Of a stretch of DNA of 64,000 bases, positions 23,672 through 34,351 are shown in pieces. The notes beneath the pieces were generated by a model. That model was not told the DNA's origin, searched no databases, and saw only the letters and a program-made list of their open reading frames with translations. A program made the position numbers and the translations under genes. Origin of the DNA: Silene conica. Its lineage: Eukaryota > Streptophyta > Magnoliopsida > Caryophyllales > Caryophyllaceae. Numbering within the stretch: position 1 is the first letter of the stretch; each line of letters begins with the position of its first letter. The stretch is taken from the NCBI GenBank assembly GCA_029255685.2, contig CM055314.2, positions 43,172,772 to 43,236,771 on the forward strand. The letters are read 5' to 3'.

Positions 23672-24598
23672 CTATCCGCTAAAGATGCGGAAAATCTCAG
23701 ACCACGGCTTTTGGCTATATGCCGTAGTCTCCACCGTGTTTGTTTGAATGGCCAAACACGTCTCCTCTCCGTCGCAAAGCATATGCGACGGACTCTTCTC
23801 TTTGTCTTCTCTTCTTCTTCTCTTGTCCTCTCCATCAACAATGTCCGGATCCTCATCCTCCTTGTAGCATAGGATCCCTAGCCCACCTCTTTGCACGACC
23901 TCCTTTACCATGGGCTTCCCCAAACCAATTCCTGCATTGAGTGAAACATAAACATCCTCCACGTTGCTCCCAATCTGGGGCGGAGGTGTAAAAACAGGTA
24001 TAGGTGTAGGTAACAAAGTAGGAGAAGTGGTGATGACCTTATACTTCTTTCCAGAAGCAATAGCATTACAAGTGATAGGGGTCATATCATCCTTCTTCCT
24101 ATAAGATAGACCATAGATGATAGAATGTTTCCATACTTTAAAGGTCAATGTCCCACTACCTACATCAATGATGGCTCCAGCGGTGTGAAGGAATGGTCTT
24201 CCTAGTATAATAGGTATATGGGCATCCTCAGGGATGTCCAAAACTACGAAGTCAACTGGGAAGAAAAACATGTCAATGCGCACAGGGATGTCTTCCAACA
24301 TCCCTATGGGTTTCATAGATGTACGGTCGGCCATTTGGACAGTCATACTAGTTACTGCAAAATTGGTCATTCCTAGCTTCAAGGCCACGCTCAAGGGCAT
24401 AACACTAATGCTAGCCCCTAGGTCACATAAAGCCTTTTTGACTGGAAAGGTCCCTATGTTGCAAGGTACAGAAAAACTCCCAGGGTCCTCTAGCTTATGA
24501 GGGGCAATAACATGAGACATAAAACTGGAGGACTCTTCGGTAAGTGCTACCGACTCAACTTTATTTAGAGACCGCTTTCGTGATAAAAGTTGTCTCAT
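23672..24598 (-). CDS. Athila-like aspartic protease region
   Basis: The frame encodes a retroviral-type aspartic protease of the Athila/Tat kind. The active-site motif ALCDLGASISVMPLS lies near 24436-24392, followed by flap-like sequence and the second conserved motif PIILGRPFLHTAGAIIDV near 24215-24160. The segment SSSFMSHVIAPHKLEDPGSF just before it is typical of the region preceding the protease in these elements. Family knowledge: the enzyme processes Gag-Pol. After about residue 180 the frame continues without recognisable RT and stops at 23672. It belongs to the 20047-28268 element and is not a host gene. Confidence 0.82.
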   Translation of the reverse strand: MRQLLSRKRSLNKVESVALTEESSSFMSHVIAPHKLEDPGSFSVPCNIGTFPVKKALCDLGASISVMPLSVALKLGMTNFAVTSMTVQMADRTSMKPIGMLEDIPVRIDMFFFPVDFVVLDIPEDAHIPIILGRPFLHTAGAIIDVGSGTLTFKVWKHSIIYGLSYRKKDDMTPITCNAIASGKKYKVITTSPTLLPTPIPVFTPPPQIGSNVEDVYVSLNAGIGLGKPMVKEVVQRGGLGILCYKEDEDPDIVDGEDKRRRREDKEKSPSHMLCDGEETCLAIQTNTVETTAYSQKPWSEIFRIFSG

Positions 24599-24799
24599 GA
24601 ACTTTAGATATGCAAGAACTTGTTGAACTAATTCTAAAAACGGTACTTGAACATTTAATGAACGAATAACGTCTTAATTTATCGAATGATACCTGTTCCT
24701 TAGTTGGTATGAGTCTCCCCGGATAAGGAGGGGCGGAACTTTCAGCATTGGCAACCCTCCTCAAGAACTTGGGGGTCTTGTCACCCCGAAATAAGAAGT

Positions 24800-26330
24800 C
24801 CCTTAGATTGTCTGGATTTTCAGGCCTGAAGGCGTCCTTCTGTTCAGCGTCCTCGGTCGGTCGACCTTGCTCCTCGGTCGGTCGACCGACTTCCTGTACA
24901 TCAGGAGTTTCAGGAATCTGCTCCGCGGTCGGTCAACCTTGCTCCTGGGTCGGTCGACCAGACTCGTTGTTGCTCGCCTTCGGCTGTTTTTCCTTTTTCT
25001 TTCCACCTGCATTCTCGCCTCTTACTTCAGCCCCGCTCTGCAATGATATGATGTTTAGAGTTTCCTTCTTTTGGTCCGTCTTGGTCGGAAGTTGACCCGG
25101 GGCCCTAGTATCATTCTTCCTCGCAATTTGAGCAATTTGTGACTCTAACATCTTCATACCCGCCTCCCGTGCCTGTGACTCCTTTTGAACTAACCCAATG
25201 AGATTTTGGATGAGAGCATCCGTATTCAGTGGTGGGTTAGAAGGTGGTTGTGGGGGCGAAAGGGGTTTTTTGATAGTTTTGCTTGTGCGGAGGGATATTA
25301 GTGGAGTTTTGTTGTGGTTGTTGGTGTTGTGGATTGAGAACATTTTGGCTTGTCCACCTCATGTGAGGGTGGACATTGTTATTATTAGGATCATAAAAGT
25401 TATTCCCACGGTAATGTTGAAAGGCCGCACATGTCTCGTTAGATGAGGTACAAAACTTTGACACATGCCCCTCTCCACCACATCTCTCACAACTGAAGGG
25501 TCCGTCTTGAACGGCGTTTACATGGTACATACCACCCTTACTCCCACTTTCCATCTCAAATTTTCCACTACTCTCCAATTTATCCAACTTAGCCATCAAG
25601 GCATCTATTGCCGCAACATTAGATTCGGCCTTTCTTTGATTTCCACGGGAAGTCCTGTGTTCAGCTCTGTGCACAGCAACATCTTCAATGATTTTGAGAC
25701 CCCCTTGGTCTCCCCAGAATTATCTTGGAATCTCCCATTAGCTGCAGCATCTAAGTAGGCTCTATTATCATCATAGAGGCCATTATAGAACTAGTTGCAA
25801 AGAAACAATTGTTCGAATCCATGATGGGGTATAGATCGAACAAGTCTCTTGAACCTGTCCCAAGCCTCACTAAAGTCTTCAGTAGGCCCTTGCTTGAAAC
25901 TTGTTATCTGCACCCTCAAGGCATTGGTCTTAGCCGCGGAATAGTATTTCCGATAGAAGGCTAAGGCCAATGTGTTTCAATCTGTCACTCCCGCAGCAGT
26001 GCGGTCTAAGTCTCTATACCATTCCCTCGCCGAGTCTCGGAGGGAAAAGATGAACATGGTTTCTTTAATCTGATCCTGCGTCACTCAATCTGGGGGGCTA
26101 TGGAGCATACGTAATCCGTGAAGATTTCTATATGCCTAGCTGCATCTTCATTAGCCGCGCGTCCAAACTGGTTTCTCTCCACCATGGAGATGTAGGAAGG
26201 CTTGGCCTCAAACGGCTTCCCCGTACCCGTAAGTAAAGTGAACCCCTTATAGAGATCCTTTGCCTGAGGCATAGAGTGACTTGAAATACTTGCTTCTTTA
26301 GCCATGTTTTCTTCCTCTTCTTTAAAGACT
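24800..26330 (-). pseudogene. Athila-like gag, broken
   Basis: Pieces in several frames form the gag of the 20047-28268 element: a segment with GGMYHVNAVQDGPFSCERCGGEGHVSKFC near 25540-25440 (zinc-knuckle region), and a glutamine/asparagine/proline-rich linker that contains repeated Gly-Arg-Pro-Thr words made by the palindromic motif at 24855-24960. The 5' part near 26081-26330 shows the segment PQAKDLYKGFTLLTGTGKPF. Several breaks are present and it cannot be functional as read. Confidence 0.75.
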
Positions 26331-26684
26331 TAGAAATAGGTATTTGTTGGTGTTTTTGGTGTAGATGGATTATGAGGTGACTTTGGTTGTGATTGTGGTG
26401 TTTTTGGTGTAGGTGAGTTGTTTTGTGGTGATGATGGTGATGATTGTTGTTCAAAAATATCTTCTTGGAATAGGGAAGATGGTGAACCTCCTTCCCTACT
26501 CTCTAAAAACTATTTTCTCCTTTCTCTTAGAGTCCTCTCAAGCTCGTGGTCTAGTGGTAGGAGTTCTCCTTGGACTGACCTGCGCATAAGATGGAAACAA
26601 CAAGAAAAAAGTGAGAAGGTTTAAGGAACAAAGTTCCTTAAACAAGAGAAACAAAAACAAGAAACAATAAACACTGGCGTCACC

Positions 26685-26702
26685 TCCCCGGCAACGGCGC
26701 CA
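26685..26702 (-). promoter_or_regulatory. Primer-binding site, tRNA-Asp type
   Basis: TGGCGCCGTTGCCGGGGA on the minus strand, six bases inside the 5' LTR end at 26708. The same 18-mer occurs at 55031-55048 in the plus-strand Athila-like element. Confidence 0.9.
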
Positions 26703-26707
26703 AAATT

Positions 26708-28268
26708 TGATGCCCGTCGTTGAGGGCGTCAAAGATAAAATTTATAATTCCTAAACTTTAACTGTAGAAAGTGAAAGTCAGGGTCGAACCACAGAGAGGT
26801 GGGGAATGTTTATTGTTCGATGTCAATGTTTTAAGGTAACAAAAGTGGGGGTTTGAATTGATTGTTACTAAGTCTAGAATTAAAGATAAAATAAGAACAA
26901 GTAAATAAAGATGAGAATAAAAATATAGTAAAAAGGATGTTAGGATGTTCGGGTGGTAAATAGCTACGATGGTGTAAATCCTAAGTCAACATGTATTGCA
27001 GTTGCGTAAGGGGTGTAACATATCCTTTCGGTCTATGATTCCTAATAGCTCCTTTCGGCCTATGCTATTAGTTCCTAGGTCTCACAATTATTGGGTGTCA
27101 ACAATAAGGGTGATTCCTAAATTCTAGGTCACATACCTTTCAGTCTTGAGTAACCTAGCCGTCTTAAACTGAAAACCAATGCCCTTCCCGTATCTCTCAA
27201 TCTTGGGTAGGTCATTACTAACATCCTACAAGTCTCCTTTCAGTCTCATTGTAGGTTATTATAGTCAACGAAGAAAAACGGCCTGAAAACATACGCCCGT
27301 TGGTCGATCGACCAGCTAGTCCAGTCGGCCGACCAACACCTCAGTCGACCGACCCGTTGGGCAGGTCGACCGACCAAGGCGCTGCTACAGTCGGTCTTGG
27401 AATTCGCACCATCTTCGTTATTTACTCCCTACATCCTAACATATGGAATTTAGCTACTCATAGAAATTGAAATAACAATAATAACATTAATAAAAAACGG
27501 AATTCATAGCGATGATTAACCTACGCATGCAATAATAATAAAGGCTTTGGGATTCTAACTTAACTGGATGCAAGTAATTCTAAAATAACAATTATGAAAC
27601 TGAAAACTAAAAAGAGAATTACCGGAATCAAGGATTAAGGTAAAAAGGAACAAACTTTATTGAGTATCGCGGAAAGATTGATGAACAAAGAACAAAAGAA
27701 AAGTGTTGATGATTATTGAAAGATTAAAACTAAAACTGGATTGTAACTCTATGATAGAAAACTAGATAAAAACTGAATGCCTAACCCTAATCACGTAATT
27801 AGCTTAAATAGGCGGAAATAAAGAGTTTCCTAATAGCCTAATCACTTGAATGGGCTTTGCGGAAAATTCTGGGTCTGCGCTGTGGTCGACCGACTTAGGT
27901 AGTAGGTCGGTCGACCTCTTGTCGGGCTTGGTGGACTTCAGCTCATTTTATAAAAGTCGCCTGGTCGGCCGACTTATGTAGTAACTCGGTCGACCTACTT
28001 TCCTGTAGGTCTGCTTTGATTTCTTCTCGGTTTGACTTCTTTGTGCTTGGTTCGCGCTCCGAGTTGACTTGTCCACGTTCCTTGGTTATGTAAAAATCCC
28101 GAGGGCATAAATTTGGTATAAAATCGTCCATTTTCCGCATAATTCTGCAAAAGAGCATAAAAATACGAAAGTAGACAATTGTGGGGAAATAAAGGCTAAA
28201 CCATAGTAAATGAGCGACAAAATGGGTGTAAAAATAGATGTAAAACATCATAAATTAGACACGCATCA
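26708..28268 (-). repeat. 5' LTR of the Athila-like element
   Basis: The minus-strand ends are TGATGCGTGTC (28268) and GGGCATCA (26708), giving TG...CA. Motif clusters lie at 27298-27400 and 27882-27990, at positions matching the other LTR. The right flank GTGGG repeats the left flank of the 3' LTR. Confidence 0.9.
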
Positions 28269-28273
28269 GTGGG

Positions 28274-28314
28274 GATCTGAGATATTCAGTTGTACCATCC
28301 CACAAATAATTTTT
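28274..28314 (-). mobile_element. LINE segment upstream of the Athila-like insertion
   Basis: On the minus strand it encodes LWDGTTEYLRSP, which lines up with FLWAGAADYLKVP in the other LINE (near 31810-31845) and continues in the LINE sequence beyond the Athila-like element at 20041. At 28314/28315 LINE sequence stops and SINE sequence begins, sharing a short A run. Confidence 0.82.
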
Positions 28315-28511
28315 GGTGACGAGGGGTTTAATCCCCCCGGGCCCATGCATTCGCGCACCACCACATGGACCATGTAAGCCACCCCCTTCGGGGCTGCAGT
28401 GGCCAAGTGATCATCGCCCCAGCTGATAATCGAACCTGAGACCTCTCAACTCCTGCATTTCTGCAAGCTTTAAGGTTTACCTCAGTTACCACTGGACTAA
28501 CACCACTTGGT
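28315..28511 (-). mobile_element. tRNA-derived SINE, 5' half of a SINE-LINE chimera
   Basis: On the minus strand the element starts at 28511. It shows a polymerase III A box (TTAGTCCAGTGG, 28500-28489) and B box (GGTTCGATT, 28436-28428, preceded by GAGGTCTCA), as expected for a tRNA-headed plant SINE. The body continues to about 28315, where it meets LINE sequence. Its 5' end touches the 16-bp target duplication at 28512-28527, whose partner lies beyond the LINE 3' end at 19096-19111. SINE and LINE therefore behave as one inserted unit. Confidence 0.82.
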
Positions 28512-28527
28512 TGATTTCTCCTCTATT
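28512..28527. repeat. Target-site duplication, right copy (16 bp)
   Basis: TGATTTCTCCTCTATT is an exact match to 19096-19111. Beyond it the old copia internal region resumes. Confidence 0.9.
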
Positions 28528-29554
28528 ATCTTATAGAATTAGAAATATGAACGTCAAGGAAACATGACATGATTTGTCCTCTATTATCTTATAAAATTAC
28601 AAACATTAACATCAAGGAAACGTTTTCCTTTCGTCTACTCGCGTAGTGTCTTTTGCCCTCTCTAAGAAACATTGACTTTAAGAACATTTTCTTTTGTGTC
28701 CTCGGGTAGTTTCTTTTGTGTCCTCGCGTAGTTTCTTTTGTGTCCTCACATAGCTTCTTCTATCCTCTCAATTAGGGTTCTTCTCAAGGACCCCATATAG
28801 GATTCTTCTCTAAGATCCCCATATAGGATTCTTCTCTAAGATCCCATATTTGGTTTGTGGGTATAAAATTTTCTCCCACTCTATCCTTTAAAATAACCTT
28901 TATTTATACAAGGATAGTTTTTTTCGCCCCAAACTATGTAGTGGATAGTTAAGTATTATAAAGGATGGGAACTCGGAGTCATATCTTCGTCAAAAACATG
29001 TTTATATTCGAGTGGTGTCATTTTACGTGAAATTCTCCTTTAAACAAATCCAATGACTTAGATTTTCGATATTTGATCCTATCATGCCAAGTGTACAAAG
29101 AACAATTCAAGGTACTTTCTTTGTGATCCATTAAGATCATTTCAACTCATGTTATGAAGCACACAATGCATTTTAAGAACAATAATTTGATTAAGAACAA
29201 AAGGGGTGACTTGGGGTGAAAGCCATGTCACGAATATTCAAGATTACAACCATTGTTTGAAAATTAAGTCCTTGTATATTCAAGATTACAACCATTGTTT
29301 GAAAATTAAGTCCTTGTCGTACAAGGAAGGATAACGTTGTTAAAATTAAATGAGAGAAAACATCAATGAAAATTAGAGCCAAGCTCTTCATGTCTTCAAT
29401 CTCTGAATGCTACCATAACAATCCATGTAAGGAATTTCAAGCTTCCTTTTCCTTGCCTTTGTCTTTGGAGGGTGCCCCTTTAAAAATAGTTAGAAAAGGG
29501 TGAGAGTCAACAACTTGTATCGACATACAAAAGTTGACAAAATAACATGCATTA
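28528..29554 (-). repeat. Non-coding copia internal segment with short tandem repeats
   Basis: This is part of the 18953-43170 copia element. It has three copies of a 22-bp unit (TTTCTTTTGTGTCCTCGCGT and variants, about 28690-28755), three copies of a 26-bp unit around AGGATTCTTCTCTAAGATCC (about 28799-28855), and an exact 42-bp tandem duplication (29234-29275 and 29276-29317). The right end (29380-29510) matches 61960-62085 in reverse, just downstream of gag. No coding sequence. Confidence 0.75.
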
Positions 29555-29568
29555 AATTATTACCTACT
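29555..29568. repeat. LINE target-site duplication, left copy (14 bp)
   Basis: AATTATTACCTACT, identical to 32678-32691. The intact order of this target can be seen in the related copia copy near 61890. Confidence 0.92.
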
Positions 29569-32500
29569 TCTCAGATGATACATTGTATGGTTCAGGACAT
29601 TCAGAATGGCCATCAGTTTCACCTTACTTTCGTTTATGCTTTCAATAAAATTCAAGAGAGAGTCAGCCTGTGGGAGGATCTTGAGCAGATTGTTATACAT
29701 ATACATGGTCCATGGATGGTATGTGGAGATTTTAACTGTGTTTTGAATCAAGAGGAAAGGCTTGGGGGTGGCTTTGACCCTATTGAAGCTAACCCTTTGA
29801 AGTACTGCCTTGCTGATTGTGAACTGATAGATAGCCCTGCCATGGGGGCATTCTATACATGGAATAACAAACATGTACCTGCAAAAAGAGTTTGTAGTAG
29901 ATTGGACGGATGCCTTCTCAATGAGCCATGGCTACATGCTTTCCCAACTACTCAAGCTAATTTTTGCCAGAAGATTACTTTGATCATACTCCCTGTGTAG
30001 TAACCCAAGGCCAGCTACCAGATGCAAAAACCAGACCTTTCAAATACTTCAATTTCTGGAGTACTAGTAATCAGTTTGCAGAACTGGTCCAGACTGGTTG
30101 GCAACAGAATATTGATGGCACTCCCATGTTTAGATTGGTTAAAAAGCTTTAGGGACTCAAGGTTGGTCTGAAGAAACTTAATAGAGATAGCTTTTCTGAT
30201 ATTGAGCAACAAGCTAATATTGCTCACATAAAGTTGTTGCAAGTACAAACTCAACTGCAAAAACAACCAGCAGATTTAATCCTGCTCAACCAGGAATATG
30301 AGTTGCAGACTGAATGTGCTAGATTGAAACCTTTGGTTCAAGAGTTCTTAGAACAAAAGGCTAAGGTACAATGGCTTGATAAGGGGGACACAAACTCAGC
30401 CTATTTCCATGGATCCATCAAAGCAAGGAGGACTACTAATGTTGTCTATCAAATTGAGGACAGTGGTGGTATTGTCTACTCTGATGCAGCAGGTATCCAG
30501 AACAACTTTCTGCAGTTCTATGAACAACTTCTTGGGTCTCATGCTCACACAACAGATGTCCAGCAAAGAATTGTGAACCAAGGAGCAATATGCCATAATA
30601 GCCATGTACAGGTCCTTTTAGCTCCTGTCACTACTGCTAAAGTCAAGGAGATTATGCATAGTATCCCCAATGATAAGGCCCCAGGCCCCGATGGCTACTC
30701 CAGTAAGTTCTTTAAAGATTCATGGGATGTTGTGGGTATGGATGTTTGTCTGGCAATACAAGATTTCTTTCAAAATGGTCAAATGCTTAAACAACTAAAC
30801 ACTACTATTCTTACCCTTGTGCCCAAAGTTGCTAGACCTTCTAATGTCAAGCAATATAGACCCATTGCATGCTGCAATGTGATTTACAAATGTATATCCA
30901 AAATAATGTGCAACAGACTGGGGCAAATACTGCCTGATTTGATAGGTTCAGAACATGGAGGCTTTGTCAAAGGCCAGAGTATTATTGAGAACATCCTCAT
31001 ATGCCAGGATTTCGTGAGGGGATACAACAGGAAAGCACTCTCGCCCAGATGTTTGTTCAAACTAGATATGTAGAAGGCATATGATACAGTAGAGTTCTCC
31101 TTCTTAGAACAATTGCTACACCACCTGAAGTTCCCTACTCAGTTCAAGAATCCGATAATGCAGTGTGTCACAACTGCTTCGTACTCACTCAATCTCAACG
31201 GGGATCAGTTTGGTTTTTTTCAAGGGAAGAGGGGACTCGGGCAAGGGGATCCTCTAAGCCCTCTGTTGTTTACTATATGCTTGGAGTACCTCACTCGCAT
31301 TCTGAAATACACTACTTCAAACATGGACTTCAACTATCATCCTATGTGCAAATCTATGAGATTATCATGCTTACTCTTTGCTGATGATTTGCTACTGTTC
31401 AGTAAAGGGGATGCCAAATCTATGATGGTGCTCGTAAGATCCTTTTCCACTTTCTCCTATGCTTCTGGACTTAAAATGAGTCCAGGAAAATCGGATGTCT
31501 ATTTTACTGGAGTGAAAGAGAGTCTCAACCAGGAAATTATTCAAGTCTCAGGATGCAAAGAAGGGAAACTTCCTTTCAAGTATTTGGGAGTACCTATAAA
31601 GGCTGCTAGATTGAACATAAAAGATTGTCAGCCACTCATTGATAAGGTAGTTGAGAGGATTAGGAGGCTTGGGACTAAAAAGCTCTCGTATGCAGGGAGG
31701 TTAGTTCTGGTCAAATCTGTTCTCAGTACTATCACCAATTACTGGGCTGCTATGTTTATCCTACCTAGTGCAGTGATACAACAGGTAGATGCAATTTGTA
31801 GGAATTTCCTTTGGGCAGGGGCAGCAGACTATCTGAAGGTGCCTTTGGTTTCTTGGGAAAGGCTATGCAAGCCTACTCAGGAAGAAGGCCTTAACCTTAA
31901 GCAATCGAAAGTATGGAACAAAGCTGCCATTGGCAAACTTGCAGTTCGGATTAGTAGTAATGCTAATAGGCTTTGGGTGCAGTGGGTTCATAGTGTATAT
32001 CTGAAAGGGACAACTTGACATGAGTATAGTCCACCACCTGATGCAGGCCTCTGGAAATGGGATGGGTCAAATGATTATAGTGTTGGTAAGGGCTATTAGT
32101 TGCTAAGAAGTAGAGCAGAATCAGTGGCATGGCATAAGTTGGTGTGGACCAGATGGTCCATACCCAAACACAGTATTGTAGCCTAGATGCATCAACAGCA
32201 GGCTATGCACACCAAGCACGGATTGAAGAGGTTGAATATTGTATCAGATGACCAATGCTGCATTTGTGCTAATGCTTCAGAAACGTTGGAACACTTGTTC
32301 TGTCAGTGTGATTACAGTAGGCAGATTCTTCATGAGATTTCAGCATGGTTACATATGAAGATTGGTGACAGTATACCTCTCCAGCAAAGATTGAGACTTA
32401 AAGGCTCCAAATTGCAGAGGGCAGTTAGAAATGATGTTTTAAATGCGGTTATTTATCATGCATGGTATCAACGAAACAAGAGCAGATGCGAGCATATTCT

Positions 32501-32677
32501 ATCTCGTCCTTCTATAGTAGCTAAAAGGATTAAGCAGGACCTTATTTGTTTGTTTAAAACTAGAATGCATTGTAATCTAAGCTCTCGTGATCAGGCTTTC
32601 TTGCAAAGTCTGTTCTAGATCTTCCTTGTAACTCTCTCTTTGATATATAATACCTACCCTTTACCAAAAAAAAAAAC
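29569..32677 (+). mobile_element. L1-type LINE, 5' truncated, with 14-bp target duplications
   Basis: The body starts inside the endonuclease domain and ends in an A-rich tail (32665-32677). Parts are the C-terminal half of an AP-type endonuclease (CGDFNCVL near 29720, SRLDGCLLNEPW near 29895, DYFDH near 29970), reverse transcriptase (30600-31500) with FADD at 31377-31388, and a zf-RVT C-terminal domain (CCIC...HLFCQC near 32255-32310). The translation changes frame once near 29985 and has in-frame stops at 30150, 31071, 32016, 32097 and 32184. It is dead on arrival or old. It is inserted in the 3' part of the gag region of the minus-strand copia element. Confidence 0.94.
30153..32618 (+). 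pseudogene. LINE ORF2 remnant: reverse transcriptase and zf-RVT
   Basis: All segments share one frame. The RT fingers and palm carry NDKAPGPDGYSSKFFKDSWD (near 30670-30730), YRPIACCNVIYKCISKI (near 30855), GGFVKGQSI (near 30957), KRGLGQGDPLSPLLF (near 31225-31270) and the catalytic LLFADDLLLF. Then comes the thumb/connection (FKYLGVPIKAARL, SYAGRLVLVKSV) and the zinc-finger region. This is the standard plant L1 ORF2 order. In-frame stops at 31071 (in the palm, just before KAYDTV), 32016, 32097 and 32184 make it a pseudogene. Family knowledge: ORF2p nicks the target and copies its own RNA in place. Confidence 0.9.
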
Positions 32678-32691
32678 AATTATTACCTACT
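32678..32691. repeat. LINE target-site duplication, right copy (14 bp)
   Basis: AATTATTACCTACT, identical to 29555-29568, directly after the A-rich tail. Confidence 0.92.
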
Positions 32692-32952
32692 GCAAGAACT
32701 TTTCCAGCTTTGAGGTCGGCCAAGTACTTATGGCAATTTCGCTTCCAATGACCCACCCTAGTGCAATAATAGTACTTGTCTTCAACCTTTGAAGATGAGG
32801 TAGAAGCACCTTTCGAAAACGTCTTCTCTTTGGAAGGTGTGGGTTTGGAGGCCTTGATGCCCTTGCCATTGTTATCATTCCTCTTAAATTTCCCATTGTC
32901 CATCTTCTGAATGGTAAGCACGTCCCTCTTGGAACTTTCATTAAGTCCCATG
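32692..32952 (-). pseudogene. Copia gag, C-terminal zinc-knuckle part
   Basis: On the minus strand this reads as a Lys/Ser-rich linker with SKEKTFSKGASTSSS followed by GHWKRNCHKYLADLKAGK, the nucleocapsid end of a copia gag. It continues the gag at 42446-43073 on the other side of the Tekay-like insertion and lines up with 61640-61890. It belongs to a broken element. Confidence 0.85.
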
Positions 32953-34351
32953 TGTAATACTCCGTATTTTAATATATTTTATTTTAATATTTATTATTAT
33001 AATTGATGTTTTGATAGTATTCGAACGTTGTATTCGATAATTAATTTATCGAATAAGTGTTCTTACTTTTTATTATAATATTTATAATTTTTTTTTTTAA
33101 TTTATCGAATATTCTTTTTTTTATTATTATTTATTTCTCGTGTCGATAATACTTGGGCGTTAGTTTTATATTCAATAAATAGGTTATCACATAACGGATA
33201 TAGTTGTCGATATTTTATACGTTGTTGGTGGGAGTTGAACTCGGGATCTTTGGCAGACTTTGGTTTTGGGCCTCGAATTGGGTGTTGCCTTTGTATCAGC
33301 CCACACACCTCGCCACTTACACAAAAACACAAACACACAAACAGCCACAACTCCCACTCCTGCCGTCAAAACAAAACAGCCCTAAAACTCTACCCTAACC
33401 CTATCAACGCTCGTCATACTCTCACACATTCCCTGCCGCCACATCAGAGACCAAGAAAGAGGGTTCACCAGGTGGTTCAGGGTGGCCTAGGGTGGTTCGT
33501 TGGACAAGGGAGATAGGTAGCGGGTTTCGCGTGGAACATTTCTAACAAGCTTGGAATTATCTGCATTCCTTCTGTTTGAGGTAGGGGAATACCGTATGCC
33601 TATTGATGAGTTATTTGATTATTAATCGTTGTTTACAATGTTCATCTTATTATATTGAATGATTGATATATTGCTTTATTTGATTGAATATTTCTGTGAC
33701 ACGATACGATGTGACGAATAATGGGTCTTGTGATACGGAGCGGAGTATATCGGGTCTTGTGACTGGTGTGGAGTATATTGGGTCTTGTGACTGGTGTGGA
33801 GTATATTGGGTCTTGTGATTGGTGCGGAGTATACTGGGTCTTGTGATCGGTGCGGAGAATATTGGGTCTTGTGATCGGTGCGGAGTTTATTTGGCGTTGG
33901 ATCGGTGCGGAGTTATTTGGTGTTGGATCGGTGCGGAGAAGGGATGATTGATCCCAATATATATATGATAGTGTTTGTTATTTATTTTTCCTCTACTCAA
34001 CCTCGTGGTTGACCCTGTGTATTCGTGTACACCTACGATGATCCGGAATGGGGAGTATATTCTACAGGTCAGTGACAGACGGATTAGGAACTTGGGCATG
34101 GAGAGAGACATGGCTTGGACCTACTTAGAGTTAGACCACACTTAGATATCTTCGGTTGTACTTTTATTTTCATCAAAGTTTGGACCTCGTAGTTGTTGTA
34201 ATACCAAAGTTTAAAATTTTATCAAATTCATATAAATTACTTTGGGTTGTGTTACTTCGTTATTCACTGCCTCGGTCATTCCGAGATGGTAACAGTCTTA
34301 TTTATTTGAGAATGTTTGGCTAAAGGCTCTTAGATAAATGGGGGTGTTACA
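32953..34351 (+). repeat. 5' LTR of the Tekay-like element (1,399 bp)
   Basis: TG...CA ends. It contains a 28-bp minisatellite built on GGGTCTTGTGATCGGTGCGG with about six copies plus two shorter variants (about 33723-33937). It ends GGGTGTTACA, followed by the primer-binding site. Confidence 0.92.

Larger units (their letters stand above)
20047..28268 (-). mobile_element. Athila-like Ty3/gypsy element, minus strand, with both LTRs
   Basis: Direct LTRs lie at 20047-21604 and 26708-28268 (about 1.56 kb each). The flanking duplication is GTGGG (20042-20046 and 28269-28273). The primer-binding site on the minus strand is TGGCGCCGTTGCCGGGGA (26702-26685), the tRNA-Asp type usual in Athila/Tat elements. 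Parts in element order are gag (about 26330 to 24800, with a zinc knuckle) and aspartic protease (24598-23672), then about 2 kb of non-coding sequence. RT, RNase H and integrase are not recognised, so the copy is probably non-autonomous. The gag has several breaks. The two LTRs remain closely similar, so insertion is fairly recent and postdates the LINE it sits in. LTR and internal region share an unusual palindromic motif (see findings). Confidence 0.9.

Noticed and set aside
28420-28511. Possible tRNA gene on the minus strand
   Set aside because: A and B boxes are present, but the spacing is enlarged and no cloverleaf can be drawn. The sequence continues into a SINE body and touches a target duplication.
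33204-33516. Overlapping open frames repeated four times in Tekay-like LTRs (also at 38343, 39820 and 41296)
   Set aside because: They are inside LTRs in both strands at once and resemble no protein. Their repetition reflects LTR copies.
33723-33937. Regular 28-bp repeats that look CRISPR-like
   Set aside because: Repeats are contiguous without unique spacers, degenerate gradually, and sit inside a plant LTR. They are a minisatellite.
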